DNA of 64,000 nt from Marsupella aquatica. Its lineage: Eukaryota; Marchantiophyta. Shown here in pieces: positions 32,111 through 44,429 of the stretch. Numbering within the stretch: position 1 is the stretch's first letter; every line of letters starts with the position of its first letter. The notes below the pieces were generated by a model, which saw nothing but the letters and a program-made list of their open reading frames with translations, had not been told where the DNA came from and did not search any database. The stretch is from assembly GCA_973895155.1 (NCBI GenBank), contig OZ316897.1, forward strand, positions 8,742,001 through 8,806,000. The letters run 5' to 3'. A program made the position numbers and the translations under genes.

Positions 32111-33760
32111 GCAACAATAACTACATAGAATTTTGTGCTCTTTTCCCATAAGTGTGCAATGCCCTTATATAGTTGTTATTCAGTGAAGCCCTTTTGCTGG
32201 CCTATTTGGACTTGTGTTAACTGCAAAAAAGTGCAAAATGGTCAGAAAAAAGAGGAAGAATGGGAATGCCTTGCCATTAGCCAAGGGTTTGCACTTATGG
32301 AGCACTCAGGAAGAGCTCACATTACTGGAGTCAAACCCAAAATTTACCAGTTGGGTGTTTGACATCAGTGTGCACATCTCCTTACATGGAATTTAATTTG
32401 CATTAGTTTGGTTACACTCTCTTAGTCAAGCTCAGATGTGCCAGTTTGGGTTACATGCACCTATACATTGTATACCCCGATCTGTGTCAAATAGTGGAAC
32501 CTCTTTGCACTTATAAAAATACCAAATACTAAAATGGTCAAGGGAACAATTAGATTCTTGCCATTACCCAGCGTTTGTATTTATGGAGCACATTGGAAGA
32601 GCTGACTGGACTACAGTTGAATCCAACAGAGGAACTCAATTAGTTGTCTGATGAAAAGCATTACTTATGAAGCCTTTATCCTCTGTCCAGATTGACCATA
32701 AGAGTGCCACATAGGATATTACCCATCAGTGTACACAAACCCAAATAGAGAGTTTTGCACTTAGAAAATCTCATTTGGTGCAGCCCTCTTTGCACTCACG
32801 AAAACTGCCAAAAGTGCAAAATGGTGAGAAAAAAGGAAGAATGGGTTTCTTGCCACTTATTCAGGTGTTGTACTTCCACATTGTCATTTAGTGGAGCCCA
32901 CTTTGCACTTGTACCAACCTCGGTACCAACTGCCAAAAAGTGCAAAATGGTCAGGAAAAATGGGAAGAATGGGATGCCTTGCAATTATTCAGGGTTTGTA
33001 TGTCTACATTTGTAATTTCGTAGAGCCCTCTTACACCATAACAATTGCCAGCAAGTCTCTTTGCCCCGTGGGTTTTTGCCAGGGTGTGTTTTTGAATATC
33101 ATTGGGTGCATTGTTTTGGTTTAGTATTGGATAATTCTAGGGACTCTAGAACCTAATTGAAGCTCGAGTTAAGGATTATCTCAAATAGTTGTATATCCTA
33201 TTAGCAGGGAGTAATCATTTCACCACTAATTTTATAATTTTTTGCTTTGAAAGGCAGACTAGTCCAACCTGATCAAAAGCAGGAAAATGCAAAGCAAAAA
33301 AATGTATTTTTTGTTTGTTTTATTTCATTGGACCCTTTCCTCCCCTCCGGCCTGCAGTTGCCATGCGAATAAAGCCGGACTCTTTTCAAGAACAACAACA
33401 AAAAGTGCCAAAAATACAAAATAATCAACAAAAAGTGCAAACCAATGGTCAGGAAAAAAGGAGAGAGCGGGAAATCTTGCAATTATCCACCATATGGAGC
33501 ACTTTGGAAGGGCACTTTTTAACAATGGAGAGAAATGGAACATCTTGCAATTAACCAGGGGTTTTCATGGAGCACCTTTCAACAACAAAAAAGTGCCAAA
33601 AAAGTGCACAAATAGCAATCAAAACGTTCCAAAATCGGCACACAAGAAGCCAGGGGAGAACTGGCCATCTTGCAATAATTATCCAGAATTTGCACATACG
33701 GAGCATTTTGGAAAGGCTGACTGGAGTGCACCAGAATCCAACAAAAAAAATCACTCCAAA
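32110..33760. repeat. Degenerate tandem family keyed on AAAAAGTGCAAAATGGTCAG
   Basis: Copies of a roughly 120-300-bp unit appear at about 32220, 32520, 32800, 32930, 33400 and 33580. Each contains GCCAAAAAGTGCAAAATGGT, AGGAAGAATGGGA..CCTTGC, CAGGGTTTG and ATGGAGCA(C/T)TTTGGAAGAGCTGACTGGA. Units are highly diverged, with variable spacing. All frames through them are short and mutually inconsistent, so this is non-coding. Confidence 0.6.
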
Positions 33761-34200
33761 AGCACTATTATTATCAATATTATATTATTACTCTGTTGGT
33801 AACGCTCCATGCTTCTAGAACGAATCCAAACAGAAGAGTCCAGTCTCCCCCTTCAGCACAGCATAGTCCATGAGACCGTGACTTTCTGTCGCCCTCGAAA
33901 GTGAAGTCCCGATTCTCCCCAAAGTCCGTCATCTGCCCTGACGTGCCTGACAGATGACGTCAACCCTTGATCTACGGGCTCGACCATGCCACGTACTGAA
34001 ATCCCACACATTGCAACGTCAGGGGCAGCCTCTAGCGTCAGGCATCTAAACCGTACGCTATATACACGTGTCGATAGGCGCCCTTCCCGCTGCCATTGCC
34101 AAACAGTCAGGCTTTAATTAAAATAAATTCTATATCTGGGTATACAGTGTTCAATCAAATTAAATACTTTTTAGAGGACAATATTTGAAGCTGCCGTTTT
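33761..34200. other. GC-richer promoter-like island with no downstream gene
   Basis: Between about 33800 and 34100 the composition shifts to higher GC. Motifs include TGACGTCA-like (GATGACGTCAACC, 33953-33965), CCACGT, and a TATA-like CTATATACACG at about 34059. It looks like a promoter, but no supported reading frame follows. It could be the remains of a gene 5' end. Confidence 0.3.
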
Positions 34201-35700
34201 GAGAGGCAGGTAATGGAATTTGTATCTTTACTAGTTTTAGTATGTTCAGGATCTCTCGCTTTGAAGGCTGTTTGTGCTCACAGGAGATTTTTCTATCAAC
34301 TTATTTTAGTAAAAATAGAATGGCATCTTTAGTGTGCTTTCTTTTCCAAAACTACTCTGAAATTACAAAGAGAAAAGACAGGAAGGGACTTAACTATATG
34401 CTAACCTCTTTTTCGTGTGCTGTAGTAACGTGACCTTAATATATTTTAATTTTTACTAATTTTATTAAAAGTAGAGGAGAATAGTCAAGATGGGTTGATA
34501 CAAATCTTGTTCACTCTTTTCCAGGAATGCCTTGAAAGATACAAAGAGTAAAATCATGAACGGCATTCACTATACAGTGGAGACTCAAGTCATCTCTCAA
34601 CGCTTGACACTCCTCTCCACTCTTACTATTTACACTCCAAAATCAGTTGAGTCAAAATGAGCATGTATTTTGAAGACTTTGTGATAAGCAAAAATCACAA
34701 ACAACTTGTAGAAAGAGACAACTTTGACTTTAGAGCACTCCATGACCTCATCTGGATTTTTATGAGTTAATCTGACTGTAGCAGTGCAAAAATTCACTCC
34801 TAGGAGAATTCATCATTTATCTCAGCCAGTCCCTTGAAGTATAACTCTACTAGACCTATCTGCAAAGGTAGTGACTCTCTTAGACATTGCTAGTTTTACA
34901 ATTTGTGTTTCAAAATAGAACCTATACGCAAAGGTTGTGACTATTTTAGTGCAAGTTTTACGGTATTTTTTCAAGATACCCTGTTCACAAAGGTAGTGAC
35001 TGTTGTAGTGCGTGTTTTAGTTTTCGTTTTTCAAAACATTAGTTCTCTGCAAACTCGGTTAATCAGGCATGAGTGGTGACTCTTTTTTGACAAAAGTGGC
35101 ACGAGTGATGGTTTCTTGAAAAAAATTGGCCTGATTGGTGACTCTTGACAAAAGTGACATGGCATGACAAAAGCAGCACGAGAGGAAAGATTAGTAGGAA
35201 AATGTTCTTGGCAACCAAATGGATGTAAAAGTATATAAGATTACTGGGAGACATGATCCCAAATTAAGGCCAAAAACCCAATAAAGGGAGAAAGACAAAG
35301 AAAAAATCTGGGAAAACCAATGAGCCAAAGAGTCAAAAGCCCCATAGCCCAACGACAAAAGCACTGAAGCCCTACTAAGCCACAAACTGAAAAGCCTGCT
35401 AGAGCTCTAGGGTAAACTACATCAGAGGTTCACAAAGCTGAAGCTGACTAGAAGCACTAAAACCATGCAACCGCCTCAGCCAAAGAAGGTCACAGGTTTT
35501 CTAAAGAAGCAGCAACACATAGGAAACAAATGAGTTTATGGACATATCAATTTTGTCTTAGAGCAACTCCAAGGGGTACGGGTTAGTCTAGTGTAATGCT
35601 ATGAGAAAAATAGTCAACTCCAATGAGTAACTGGAATGCTACTTAGTTGTGAACTTAGTGGGGTTTTTGGTTGTTGGAAGTGTACTTGAACGATTGTATA
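34201..35700. repeat. AT-rich DNA with short direct repeats
   Basis: Around 34860-35050 phrases such as GCAAAGGTAGTGACT and TTTTA...TTTTTCAAAA recur about three times at ~70-bp spacing. At 35085-35160 TGGTGACTCTTGACAAAAGTG-like phrases recur. Nothing coding is supported. Confidence 0.45.
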
Positions 35701-35719
35701 AGGCATTGACTCATACATG

Positions 35720-36540
35720 ATTCATTCCTGGTCTATCCAAGATCTACTGAGTAGTATCTAAGAGTGCCTATGTCAGGAGGTTGTAGAAACCCCAGTAAGG
35801 CTAAGTATCCTGGATCTAATGATATATATCCAAGGGTTCCTATGTGGGAGGTTGTAAAAAACACACTGACCATTGGGCTTGCATTTTGGCATATCATCCT
35901 TGCTACATTCAGTACACTAAAATGCGAGGAGGTTGTAGAAAACCCAGTAAGGCTACCCAAGATCTAATTATTAGTATCCAAGGTGTGTGTGTGTCAGGAG
36001 GTTATTAAAACCCCAGTAAGGGTACCCAAGATCTAATGATTAGATCCAATTGTGCCTTTGTCAGGAGTGTGTAAAAAACCCAGTAAGGCTATTCAAGATC
36101 TAATTATTACTATCCGAGGGTGCCTATGTCAGAGGTTGTAAAAAACCAAGTAACAAATTGGGCTTGAATTTTGGCATATCGTCTTTGCTATATTAAGTAT
36201 ACTAAACTGCCAGGAAGGAGGTTGTAAAAAATCCAGTAAGACTACGCAAGATCTAATTATTAGTATCCAAGGTGTGTGTGTGTCAGGAGGTTATTAAAAC
36301 CCAGTAAGGCTACCCCAGATCTAATGATTAGTACCCAATTGTGCCTATGTCAGGAGTTTGTAAAAAACCCAGTAAGCCAGTAAGGCTATTCAGTAAGGCT
36401 ATTCAGTAAGGCTAATAAACATCTAATTATTAGTACCCACAGGTGTGTGTCAGGAGTTTGTAAAGTACCCAGTTAGACTGCCCAAGATCTAATGATTAGT
36501 ATCACAGTGACAACGTAAATAGGTTGTAAGAAACTTAGTA
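35720..36540. repeat. Satellite-like array, ~70-80 bp unit
   Basis: About ten imperfect copies of GATCTAATGATTAGTATCCA, G(T)GTG(C/T)CTATGTCAGGAGGTTG and TAAAAAACCCAGTAAGGCTA follow each other. Longer inserts containing TTGGGCTTGCATTTTGGCAT occur about every 300-350 bp (35875, 36160, 36548), hinting at a higher-order unit. Confidence 0.75.
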
Positions 36541-36719
36541 ATTATTGGGCTTGCATTTTGGTATATCGTCGTTGCCATGTACAATATACTACAAAAATAT
36601 TTCATGTCTACGATTCTAATCCGATTCCTATTCCCTGAATGTTAATAAAAATGATGATGAAAATAATCATACATGATCATCACTTTGATATATATTATAT
36701 TTTTCTTTCCATCTGAGCA

Positions 36720-37160
36720 AATTTTGGTGGGACCCTAGAGTCTATCTGTAGTGGGACCCTAGAGTCACTGGCTATGCTTGTATCTATAGTGGGACCCTAG
36801 AGTCACTGTCTATATGCTTGAAGACTAGACCCCCAACTCTAGCCTCTCTATAATTGCTAGTAGACCCCAACTCTAGCCTCTCTATCATTGCTAGTAGACC
36901 CCAACTCTAGCCTCTATATCATTGCTAATAGTTATATAGATTTAATGTATAGAGTGACTAAATAGATTATTGGGCTTGGAAATCTTATCTTATTAATTGG
37001 AACACTTGGAACTTAATTAAACCACAAATACACAAATCTGTGTACAAATGCTCCAGGTGACCGGAGCTGTCATACCAGAAACGTGACCATTGTGTTTTTG
37101 GCCATGACCGGAGCTGTCATACCAGAAACGTGACCATTGTGTTTTTTGGCCATGCACCCA
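36720..37160. repeat. Cluster of three short tandem repeats
   Basis: GTGGGACCCTAGAGTC occurs three times (36729-36810). A ~36-bp unit AGACCCCAACTCTAGCCTCT occurs three times (36825-36925). A ~48-bp unit containing GACCGGAGCTGTCATACCAG occurs twice (37058-37155). Confidence 0.75.
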
Positions 37161-38029
37161 TTGAGAGCCATCCAATTGTACCCTCCTAACAATCTGGTCC
37201 GTTCATGAAACTGGGTGATCTATGGCTCAAATTGAAGACCTCTAGAAGGTCTACAGGTATGTCTGAGGAAAAATGGAAATAAGAGAGCTGGGACAAGAGA
37301 CCTTATCGAGAACAGGGGAATCCACCCCTCAAATAACTACAGTGCAGAAAAATGCTTTGGTGGGGCCTCTCCCTGCCAAAATTCACCTGTCAGTCCGTTT
37401 TGTCTGGATGACCGTAGACGAGTTGGTGCTCAAGATGGGCCCATGGAAAACTGTGAAAGATTTGGAGCTCCCCAAGGTCTGAATGGCCCCACCAAGCAAT
37501 GACCTCGATGAGCTGACAAGCCTTGCTGATGAGTGAATGGAATTTCTTCCACTGTAAGGTCAGTAGTCAGAACGCTTTTGGGCTTTTATTATTGGCATGG
37601 CAATGATTTCTGGTAGTGGCGGATATGAGATATCAACAATGGTCAGAGACTCTTACAGCTGCATGGAGAGCATATTGCGTAAGATCTCTCGTGTCATTCT
37701 GCAATTTGCTGACTCCGGGTGAGGTATGGTCTGCATGGTCTTCAAGCGAGTTTGTTCATTGGTCTCCAGGATCTGAGGATTCGAGCTTTCTAACAGACAG
37801 ATTTGGTTGTAGTTGTGGATTTCTGTACTAAAGCTCTTTGAGAGAAGTATCATTGATCGGAGTTCAGTTCTGATTTCATTGAGTTCGACTGAGTGCGCGT
37901 GGAGAGAGCGTTGGAGCTTTGGATTGGAGTTGGATCTGCTGTAAGTGAGAATTGGGTGTTTGTTGGGAGCACTTGGGTGACAGTGAAGGAATTTCGGTCT
38001 CTTAGGAGACCTTGCAGTAGTAAGGCTGG
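37161..38029. other. Upstream region of FQR1 copy B
   Basis: No independent gene is supported. It presumably contains the promoter and leader of FQR1-B. A donor-like GCATATTGC/GTAAGA at about 37680, after an ATG at 37662, could define a short upstream exon. Confidence 0.35.
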
Positions 38030-38214
38030 CAGGCCGGTGTTGCCCTTGCTTTGGGCCGCCGAAGGTGAAGGAGGCAGAGAAAAAGGAAGAAGAGAACCAG
38101 GTGGAGGTGAGAGAGGAAGTGAGTACACCGGTGGAAGGCACACCGCAGGAAGTGAAACAGGAGGAAGTGAAACAGGAGGAAGTCATTACTGAGGAAGCGA
38201 AAGAGGATCCAACG
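38030..38214 (+). other. In-frame N-terminal extension of FQR1 copy B (start not found)
   Basis: The frame that enters ATG 38215 is open upstream through about 61 codons. It reads GRCCPCFGPPKVKEAEKKEE, then a Glu/Lys/Val-rich tract with EVKQEE repeated, with no ATG. Some plant FQR-like proteins (the Arabidopsis At4g36750 type) carry a Cys- and Lys-containing extension of this kind. I infer that this segment may be translated from an upstream exon. The equivalent segment of copy A is out of frame. Confidence 0.45.
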
Positions 38215-41200
38215 ATGGTGACGAAAGTATGGGTTATGTAAGTCCTGTCTCACCTTTCACTTAGAACTACTGTATTGGGGTCCTCATCCGTTTTGTCTGT
38301 GGCAGGATATCAGGTGCCTTATTCCAGTACTTGTTTCTTCCAGCTTTCTTTCATGATCATGGCCTTAAGCTTGTTCGGCCTTAAGCTTTCTCATGGTGGA
38401 AGGCCTTAAGCTTGCGTCTTCTCACAACGTCAAATGTTAGTTTCCTCCGGCTACCGCTTCTCAGTCCTCTCCTGCACTGCGGGGCTAATGATGGAGCAGT
38501 CAGTAGTTTCTGTTCGCTTTACTACCGAGGTACAAGGACAACTCTCAGGTTAAACAAACAGTCCCAATTTCAATCATACACCACGACAGACTCTGTTTTT
38601 GATCCGAAGTCTGTGCCACTTGCTTTTCAACTCAAAGTAATTAGGAACAAGCTTTCAGTGGGGAGTCCGCCTTGCACAGTAGACAGATACGTAAGGCATT
38701 CAGTCAAGACCAAAGTGGTCTTGAGCCAATGGCACGTTTTTCAGTCGGAACTAAGTTCGTGCAAAATCTCCGTGCCTTAACTCATCGGTGCTTGCTTGGT
38801 TTCAAAGGGCTTCCCTTTTCCTAGCATCTTCTAGATCAGCTTGGCTCTCCACTGAAATTAGTCAGCAAGCCTCCCAAGAAAGCTTCGTAGCACCTCAAAC
38901 CTCGTTTGCGTCTACTTTCCAAATGCAGTACGCAGTGACTATTGGCCGTAAGCTTGCTTAGTCCTCCCTACAGAAGAATAGCCCTTGAAGCCCTGATTGA
39001 TCTCAGCGACATGTTTTCTCACTGTACTGCCTTTGTCAGACCTGGCCAAGTTCCCAGGTCTCCCGCTTGACGTGTTATACCGTTTTGCCCACTGGACTGC
39101 TTGAACTTGATTGACCATAGTTTTGCTGAGCATACCCTTACCAAGTAGATATCCGCAATGAATCAGAAAATTGTGGTGCCAAGTCACGCAAGTCGTCCTG
39201 GCTAAAACGAGAGCGCTAAGTTTTCCTGTAGTCGTCCTTTTTCTGTTGGACTCCCCTTTCGATTTCGTTCTGGTAGTTCGAATGTTCCTTGAGACGATTG
39301 TCATCGTGCTAAAGATGAACATATCATTCCTGGGACCGAATTCTAGCTTATGACGCCTTTCCGTTGTTACGATGGTGAAGAATTAGCTAAGGGTTGCTCC
39401 CACATTCTGTCGCATCCTCGTTCACAATTAGATGCCTCGCCTTCCGGGCACATGCTGTTTTGCAATCGGGAGGAGAATCTCGGACTCTGAAACTCTGCTC
39501 AGGTCTGATCTACTTCGGAATCGTGCCTTTGTGCTGCAAAATGTGTCAAGGTAAGTGTCAATGGAAAGTTCGGAGTGAGGTGCATTCAAATCTGAAGTCA
39601 GCTCTTATGAGTATCGAGAAGACGGAAGAACACCCGTCAATCAAAGTTCCTTAGTCCCGCAGCGGGCTCCGTCCCAGCTCCTTTCGGCCGAGTCTCCCTC
39701 TAGATTTCTTTCTAGATCTGCAATTGCATCGTCGTGATCTTTCGCCTGAATGGGTTACCTCCTTGCCAATTGCCTTCTTTTGAGTTCCAGAGATCCAATT
39801 CTCTCGTGTGGCTCACTAGTCTAGTTCTTTCCGTCAAATGCTCTTGCTCTCTGGATATCCAATTGCCTCGTCAGGCTCAGTAGTCTAGTTCTCCCCGGCA
39901 GATGCTCTTGCTCTCTGGATATCCAATTGCCTCACGGTCATTCATTGCATGGTACTTTTCCTTCAGACCTCAGTAGGATTCATTGATTGTTACCCACCTT
40001 CAAATAGCTCCTAATTGAACATGCTCCGTGGAAATCTAGTCACCTGAGCCCTGTCATTCATGAAGCCACCCTGATCCTTCGTGCTGCTGATGATACATTC
40101 TTATGAACTGTTCAGTTACACTACTAAGTTTGGAATGGATTGAAGAAAATCTTTTGTTACTTCACTTAAGGTGGGGTGGGGTCTGAAACTATACAGAACA
40201 GCTTGGAAATGTCTTCTTGCTTTCTCTGAATTGGCACGGATGCACGATTGTCTTTTGCAGCTACTACTCCATGTACGGCCATGTTGCAAAGCTGGCAGAG
40301 GAGATCCTGAAGGGGGCTAATTCTGTTGAGGGCGTCGAAGCTACTCTCTATCAGGTAAGCATTCTTTACTCCTCTCTCTAGGTCCCCTATCTATCTTTTG
40401 TTATAGCTTGTTTAGCTAGTGTCCTGGCTTTGAATCGCCAAAATGCAGGGAACAAAGCTGATAGTTATGACGTCGTAGCGTAAGATCAAAGCTGCAGATT
40501 AAATAAATTAGACTGCCTACTTTCCGGAACTCAAATGCGAAAATGCGGATTAGCAGGTTAAGTTGCCTTCCTTTCTTTCGGTCGATGGAAAGTATTGAGA
40601 GATTTAAGCGCCGACTCAGTTTCTAGCTTCCGACCTTCGGATTGGATGGCAGCGCATGTAGTGTAGATTCAAATTTTTGTTTCAAATAATAGGATTACTA
40701 GCCCAGTTGACAGTTTCCCGGCTTTGAATCAAAGCTGCAGAGTAGATGGCGTACCCTTTCTTTTGGATTCACGTTGAAATTGTATGGCGTAACAACTTTC
40801 GGGACTCCTGATCAAATCACTGAGAGACCAATGCTGGGGTTTTGACAGGTAGCGGAGACACTTCCTCAGGAAGTGCTGGGGAAAATGTATGCGCCACCCA
40901 AGAATCCTGACGTCCCAATCATCGATGTTCACACCCTGCCGGAAGCGGATGGGTTTCTTTTCGGCTTTCCCACACGTTATGGCTGTATGGCGGCACAATT
41001 CAAAACCTTCATCGACTCCACAGGTTCACACTGGCAAAGTCAGGCTCTGGCTGGAAAACCTGCGGGCTTCTTCTACAGCACCGCCGGACAGGGTGGCGGC
41101 CAAGAGACCACTGCGTGAGTTCTGATTCCACCCCATATCTCTGAGATTGGAGTTTCTTTTGTCTCTCCTGTCCTCTGGCTTGTCCAGGAACGGAGTATGG

Positions 41201-41540
41201 TGTCATGAGCTGGTCATTTATGAGCTGCAGGAAAGTTTCTGTGAATGCACATTGCTATTCTCGAGTGTAGACAGACTGACGGGTTTAACCCTCGATGTCG
41301 ATGTGCAGGTTGACCTCCATACCAAATCTTGTCAACCATGGAATGATATTCGTTCCCATTGGGTATACATTTGGAGCTGGCATGTTCGAGATGGGTGAAC
41401 TAAAGGGTGGGGGTCCTTATGGAGCTGGAACATACGCTAATGCAGATGGATCGCGACAACCTACCAAGCTCGAATTAGAGGTAGCATTCTATCAGGGAAA
41501 ACACACTGCTACTATTGCAAAGAAGCTGAAAGCAGTTTAG
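38215..41540 (+). CDS. FQR1-like: FQR1/WrbA-type NAD(P)H:quinone oxidoreductase, copy B (204 aa)
   Basis: Exons: 38215-38237, 40261-40354, 40849-41114 and 41309-41540. The first three exon lengths (23, 94, 266 bp) are identical to copy A and the last is one codon shorter. Introns are 2023, 494 and 194 bp, GT-AG, in phase. Conserved motifs: YYSMYGHV (FMN phosphate loop), [42 protein letters not shown] and GGPYGAG...DGSRQPT. The protein is predicted to be a soluble flavodoxin-fold quinone reductase of usual family length. Unlike copy A, it keeps Gly14, Ala87 and Gly146. The start codon is the one shared with copy A; a longer form is possible through the upstream open frame. Confidence 0.92.
39800..39945. 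repeat. Tandem duplication in FQR1-B intron 1
   Basis: A ~70-bp unit containing ATGCTCTTGCTCTCTGGATA and TCCAATTGCCTC, with GGCTCA(C)TAGTCTAGTTCT, occurs twice. Elsewhere in the same intron GGCCTTAAGCTT recurs three times (about 38362-38413). Confidence 0.65.
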
Positions 41541-43420
41541 GTCCTTGAATTGGGCTTATACCTGGTTACATCACGACGATGATGCCACCGGTAATTATTT
41601 TGGAGTTCTCGAATTACCGATTGGGATGTCTGTGTATTGCGAGGCTTATGGAAGGAATCAGGAAAACTTCTAAACTGTATTTAGACCAAGATTTGTAAAA
41701 ACGTCTCTACTACCAATCTGGTGAATAATATGTGACTTAACGCTCCATCTCTTCTACTCTCTTTCATTTGGCCTTTGGGCAGTGTGTTGTGCCATCTGTC
41801 CCCTTGTTCTCGTCTGAGAGTCAGTGGACAGTAGAATTCAATCCTTGATTCTTTTTCATCCAGAGCATCAGAAAGTCGTGACAGATCGATCAATAGTAAG
41901 GCGATGGTAGTCAGACCAAAGAGCTACTGTTTGATAATGAAGTATGGTGAGAGTACTCGAACTGTATTGATAGAGCCAATTAGTAAAACATAGTTTCCTT
42001 ATAGCAAGGAAGATTACAATAATTGATGCAGTCTTTTATATTTCATAGATGCCCACTCGTAACTCTGAAAGAATATGAAATTGTCTGTCGGTAGTATTTG
42101 AAACACTTGGCATTGATGGACTTTGAGAGGTTACATTGGAATCGGCCGTGGAAACAAAAGAAACCACCTCGAAAAGGCAATCGCTGTCAAATGAAAGCAG
42201 TGTGCCAGTTCTAATTTGTGGATTCGTTGGAAATCGTCATCGCCAATGACCTTGTCGTGTGGAATCTATAACGACCTCGTGCTGGAGGTGGCAATCACAT
42301 CTTCGTCCTACCCCGTTGACATCAATCAACATTCCAAGCACAATATTCCTAAATGGTTGAGGCCTCAGCCTTGCCACCCGCAATAATTAACCAACATCAT
42401 TCTCTCCATAGATTAGGATGAATTGAGAGATCGTGAAACATGCGCAAAGCCATATGTTTGCCTCTGCCCTTTCTTGATTTGATAGATGCTAGTGCGACTG
42501 AACGGAATGGAAGCAGTCGTCTTAGCTGGCTTTCACTCTTAGAGTCCACTCAGCTTTCACACTCTTGAGTCTGCTGTCTACTCAGCGAAGTGTAAAAACA
42601 TCAAGTGTCTCGGCTTGCCATACACGTGCTTCTCATTCTATGCTTGGCTGTGCAAAAAGACAAGTCGTAAATGCTGAACGATGTTTGAGCTCATCTGACT
42701 AAAAGCCGGCAGCCTCTCTAGATCCCATGCCAACTCAAGTTATAGGATTTCGCTGGTCCCACGATGACACTTACAAGGGACAACCCTATAGCTAACTCAG
42801 ACAAACGGATTTGCTGACTCAAGCAATTGTCTCTGGTCCCACTATAATTTTCATACGAGACAAGGTTTTGCTAACTCAGAGAAATATACTTTTGATGGCA
42901 GCGTCTTGATGTTAATACTAGATCTTCGCTAGAACAGCAATTAGATCTGAACGCTTAGGACCCTCAGGAATGTGGTGATGACAATTAGGAATTGGTACCC
43001 TGAACCGTCATTTCGAAGAGGGTTTAAGTGAAAGCTAACCTCACCTGAGAACATTGCCGGTAGATCTCCACTGTAAGATTTCATGCTTCAGCTAGTTCAT
43101 ATGACTGGTTTCGCAGTCAGGAATTCAAGGAAAACAGCCTCAACAGTTCGGGATTCGATTGTGTACTAGGACATGATTGTTTTTGTGCCTTTTCTGTTAG
43201 TGCATTGTACTCACCAAAAAAGGTGATCTCACATCACAACCTCTACTGTACTCACCATAAAAAAGGTGGTCTCAAATCACATCCTATTAAACCATATGAA
43301 AGCCTCATTTCTTGCCTAGTGATTGCTCATTCCTGTCCTGTGTTGAACAATGTGCTCGTCATAAAAGGTGAAGTACTCATCTCAAAAGGTGAACCCAAGC
43401 ACATTCCTAGTGAAAAGTGG
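41541..43420. other. Intergenic, nothing recognised
   Basis: The first part is the 3' region of FQR1-B. I see no domain-bearing frame and no RNA gene. Confidence 0.35.
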
Positions 43421-43424
43421 ACCT

Positions 43425-43515
43425 ATGCACTTTAAAATGAGAGCTGGGGGTCACCATATGTAACTCACCTATGCACTTTAAAATGAGAGCTAGGGGTCAC
43501 CATATAGAACTCTTA
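43425..43515. repeat. Direct repeat, 2 x ~46 bp
   Basis: CTATGCACTTTAAAATGAGA followed by GCT(G/A)GGGGTCACCATAT is present twice. Confidence 0.7.
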
Positions 43516-44425
43516 TAGGTGCAGTTGTGGTTTAAATTCTTTACAATTGCTGGATATGAGTCCATGGAGCATTCTCACAAAAGCTAGCTCTTGGGCTGAC
43601 TAAGTTACCCCCAAAATTGCACAACCTTCTTAAGTTAAGTTGCCCCAAAACTAATTTAATTAGTAAGGTGCCCCCATAGATTAATCTTAACCGCATATTC
43701 CAACTATCTGAGTTATTTATGGCTGTCTGATTTACTACCGTATTTCCGTAACAACCATGGTGGCATGTTGCTACATTTTTGGAGATGAAAGCAATCACCT
43801 CTGTTCAACCTTGAAAAATGTGGAGGTTGGCTTTACATGACAATGTAAGCACTTGTGTGATTGAACACTTCCCACTCCTGGTTGGTGGCCCAATTTCAAT
43901 CTCATCTCAACTTTCTCAAGAAATTTGTACCTACTCCAAAGGGGTGGTCCAAAAACATCTCCAAAAAGGCAAGCCTAGATTTTAGCACTACTTTAGGATG
44001 GCTTTGCAACAAGTGAGGGTCACTTGGGACCCTTCTCACCCAAGCAACCTACAGTAGATCGTCACTTCTTGTCCTAGAGATAGATTACATATCAAAATAC
44101 CTTTGAAATGAAGTTCAATGCAAATGCCTTGAATCAAAGAGCCAAAGTGTGAAATGTATGAACCACCTCTGGAGGTGATCTAAAATACTAAAATTCTAGA
44201 CCAAAGAAACACTAATTTTGTATAACACTAATTCGTGTGAATAGTATAGTAGTTTTCTTGGGCATGTTTTCCAGGCACCCAATGTTGGTAAACAGGACTT
44301 ACTAAATACACTGTAGGGTCCATTGTAGGGTCCAGATCTAATTCCAGAAGGGGGTAAAATGAGTAGAACAAGCACAACTGAAGGAGAGCAATGGTAAAGT
44401 AAGGGAACTTTTACAAGAATTAGGG
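43516..44425. other. Intergenic, nothing recognised
   Basis: AT-rich DNA with no supported gene. Confidence 0.3.
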
Positions 44426-44429
44426 GCAA

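Noticed and set aside
32110-33760. Open frames rich in Lys/Gly suggesting a coding repeat protein
   Set aside because: Frames shift between units and are interrupted. The repeated phrase is conserved at nucleotide level but not in any reading frame.
37653-38186. 177-codon minus-strand frame upstream of FQR1-B
   Set aside because: It is antisense to the FQR1-B extension, Ser/Phe-rich from complementing Glu/Lys codons, with no domain.
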